Shown here one piece after another: positions 5,116 to 5,732 of a DNA stretch of 5,732 nt. The stretch lies in the NCBI GenBank assembly GCA_039795755.1, contig JBDKLF010000031.1:1-5732 (forward strand). The letters run 5' to 3'. Origin of the DNA: JANNXY01 sp039795755. GTDB taxonomy: Bacteria > Patescibacteriota > Minisyncoccia > Phycocordibacterales > CAIZIN01. The first letter of the stretch is position 1. Every line of letters begins with the position of its first letter. A program made the position numbers and the translations under genes. Under the pieces are notes generated by a model. That model did not search any database and was not told where the DNA came from. It was given only the letters and a program-made list of their open reading frames with translations.

Positions 5116-5499
5116 ATGACTAAAGTAATTTCACCAGTAAAAGTAGAAGAACGAAAGAACCTTGACCTCCGATCAGGAGACACTGTTCGTGTTCACCAGA
5201 AGATTAAGGACGGAGAAAAGTTCCGAACACAGGTATTCGAAGGAATTGTACTTGCCCGAAAGCACGGAGCTGAGGCAGGAGCAACCTTCACTGTACGAAA
5301 GGTAGTAGACAGTATCGGTGTAGAACGAATTTTCCCACTTTATTCTCCAATTATCGAAAAGATTGAAGTTACTAAGCGATCAAAGGTACGACGAGCGAAG
5401 CTCTACTTCGTACGACGAAAGGCGGTAAAGGAAATGAAGAAGCGAATGAAGATGGAATTCGTAGCTCCAGTAGTAGAAAAAGAAGAGGTTGCAGCATAA
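5116..5499 (+). CDS. rplS: 50S ribosomal protein bL19
   Basis: A 127-aa bL19, close to the usual length (about 115-120) with a short acidic/alanine tail (EKEEVAA). Family features are the N-terminal RSGDTVRVHQKIKDGEKFRTQVFEGIVLARK (19-49), GATFTVRKVVDSIGVERIFPLYSP (56-79), then IIEKIEVTKRSKVRRAKLYFVR (80-101). It sits at the 30S-50S interface in the large subunit. Codon use is strongly biased: 12 of 13 arginines are CGA, and most valines are GTA and glycines GGA, as expected for a highly expressed gene in a genome favouring A-ending codons. The ATG lacks a Shine-Dalgarno. The stop codon is built into the terminator stem that follows. Confidence 0.97.
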   Translation: MTKVISPVKVEERKNLDLRSGDTVRVHQKIKDGEKFRTQVFEGIVLARKHGAEAGATFTVRKVVDSIGVERIFPLYSPIIEKIEVTKRSKVRRAKLYFVRRKAVKEMKKRMKMEFVAPVVEKEEVAA

Positions 5500-5531
5500 C
5501 AAAATCCCCAGACAACTGGGGATTTTGTTTT
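5498..5531. terminator. bidirectional intrinsic terminator after rplS
   Basis: AACAAAATCCCCAG (5498-5511) and CTGGGGATTTTGTT (5516-5529) form a perfect 14-bp hairpin with loop ACAA. The stem has a GC-rich core and ends in T-rich sequence on both strands. It starts inside the rplS stop codon and its T tract runs into the next TTGACA. Its symmetry would also serve a convergent gene from the right. Confidence 0.88.
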
Positions 5532-5558
5532 GACAAGCGAACAGGGGAGGAGTAGCAT
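5530..5558 (+). promoter_or_regulatory. promoter-like pair TTGACA-N17-TAGCAT
   Basis: A perfect -35 hexamer TTGACA (5530-5535) is followed after 17 bases by TAGCAT (5553-5558, four of six -10 positions). Transcription would start near 5565 and read rightward into the unassigned end of the window. It directly abuts the rplS terminator, as expected for a new transcription unit. Confidence 0.5.
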
Positions 5559-5579
5559 AGTCATCTGGAAGTTCTCAAA

Positions 5580-5732
5580 TCATGAAAGTAACAAACTCTC
5601 GACATAACTCTCGTGGACCACACTCAACTCATCTTCGTGTCCAAATTCCGTTCCTGATGCAAAGACGTATGCCTCATTGGACCGGATGGAGGCGGCCTCG
5701 TCCGTAGATCTCGGATCATGTTTTTTGTAAGC
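5580..5732 (-). other. open frame entering from the right edge on the minus strand (possible partial gene, low confidence)
   Basis: The minus strand is open for 50 codons from the window edge to a TGA at 5580-5582, with an acidic C-terminus ending in HESYVESLLLS. If real, it is the end of a gene convergent with rplS, and the symmetric terminator at 5498-5531 would serve both. No family is recognised, and its codons (GCC, TCC, CGG) are unlike the A-ending preference of rplS. It competes with the + strand reading of the same bases; at most one is likely to be true. Confidence 0.2.
5582..5707 (+). CDS. possible 41-aa basic peptide (low confidence)
   Basis: An ATG-to-TAG frame encodes 41 residues rich in arginine and histidine (MKVTNSRHNSRGPHSTHLRV at the start, HWTGWRRPRP at the end). 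It lies about 17 bases after a predicted transcription start, and a weak GGAAG sits 10 bases before the ATG. Its first half carries an exact 8-base direct repeat (AACTCTCG at 5594-5601 and 5606-5613), giving NSRHNSRG. I do not recognise it and it is not bL34 or bL36. The same stretch is open in other frames, so it may be non-coding RNA or the antisense of a gene on the other strand. Confidence 0.22.
   Translation: MKVTNSRHNSRGPHSTHLRVQIPFLMQRRMPHWTGWRRPRP

Noticed and set aside
5540..5732. tmRNA, RNase P RNA, signal recognition particle RNA or a known riboswitch at the right end
   Set aside because: I looked for the tmRNA tRNA-like ends, the RNase P GAGGAAAGTCC core, the SRP GGAAGCAGC loop and common riboswitch cores on both strands and saw none.
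1..5732. CRISPR array, insertion sequence, integrase or attachment site next to the tRNA genes
   Set aside because: No regularly spaced repeats, no transposase or integrase frame, and no direct duplication of a tRNA 3' end in the same orientation. The only copy of the tRNA-Arg end is the inverted arm of its terminator.

Overview
The window looks like a piece of a small, tightly packed bacterial genome, most likely a Patescibacteria/CPR member of the Parcubacteria type. This is an inference from several features: short genes with little spacing, tRNA genes that mostly lack an encoded CCA, a RuvX/YqgF protein with a divergent GES motif, a pilMNO cluster followed by a small one-helix membrane protein, two small unrecognised proteins, and almost no Shine-Dalgarno sequences. 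All well-supported genes lie on the + strand.

Left part (1-3399): tRNA-Ser(UGA) with its own terminator is followed by ruvX/yqgF, a free-standing MetRS/CsaA-type tRNA-binding OB-fold protein, and a type IV pilus inner-membrane cluster (pilM, pilN, pilO and a 94-aa one-helix protein). The last four genes are 4 bp apart or overlap by 4 bp (ATGA), so they form one operon. The first three CDSs each have a -10-like box only 6-8 bases before the ATG, which suggests leaderless or near-leaderless transcripts.

Middle part (3400-4105): tRNA-Arg(UCU) is followed by a 21-bp perfect inverted repeat that is a bidirectional terminator and includes the last four bases of the tRNA. Then comes tRNA-Val(UAC), the only one of the three tRNAs with an encoded CCA. 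The final A of that CCA is the A of the ATG of a 143-aa hypothetical gene, so the tRNA and the mRNA share a junction.

Right part (4106-5732): a near-consensus promoter lies directly after the stop of the 143-aa gene and drives a 60-aa hypothetical gene and an RluA-type pseudouridine synthase. Ribosomal protein bL19 (rplS) follows, with 12 of its 13 arginines encoded by CGA, and ends in a strong bidirectional terminator. The last ~200 bases begin with a TTGACA-N17-TAGCAT promoter-like pair. They hold only low-confidence coding frames (a 41-aa basic ORF on + and a partial frame on -), and I could not assign this stretch.

Functionally, most of the window serves translation (three tRNAs, tRNA-binding protein, rRNA pseudouridylation, bL19). 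The rest is type IV pilus assembly and one nuclease-fold housekeeping protein.
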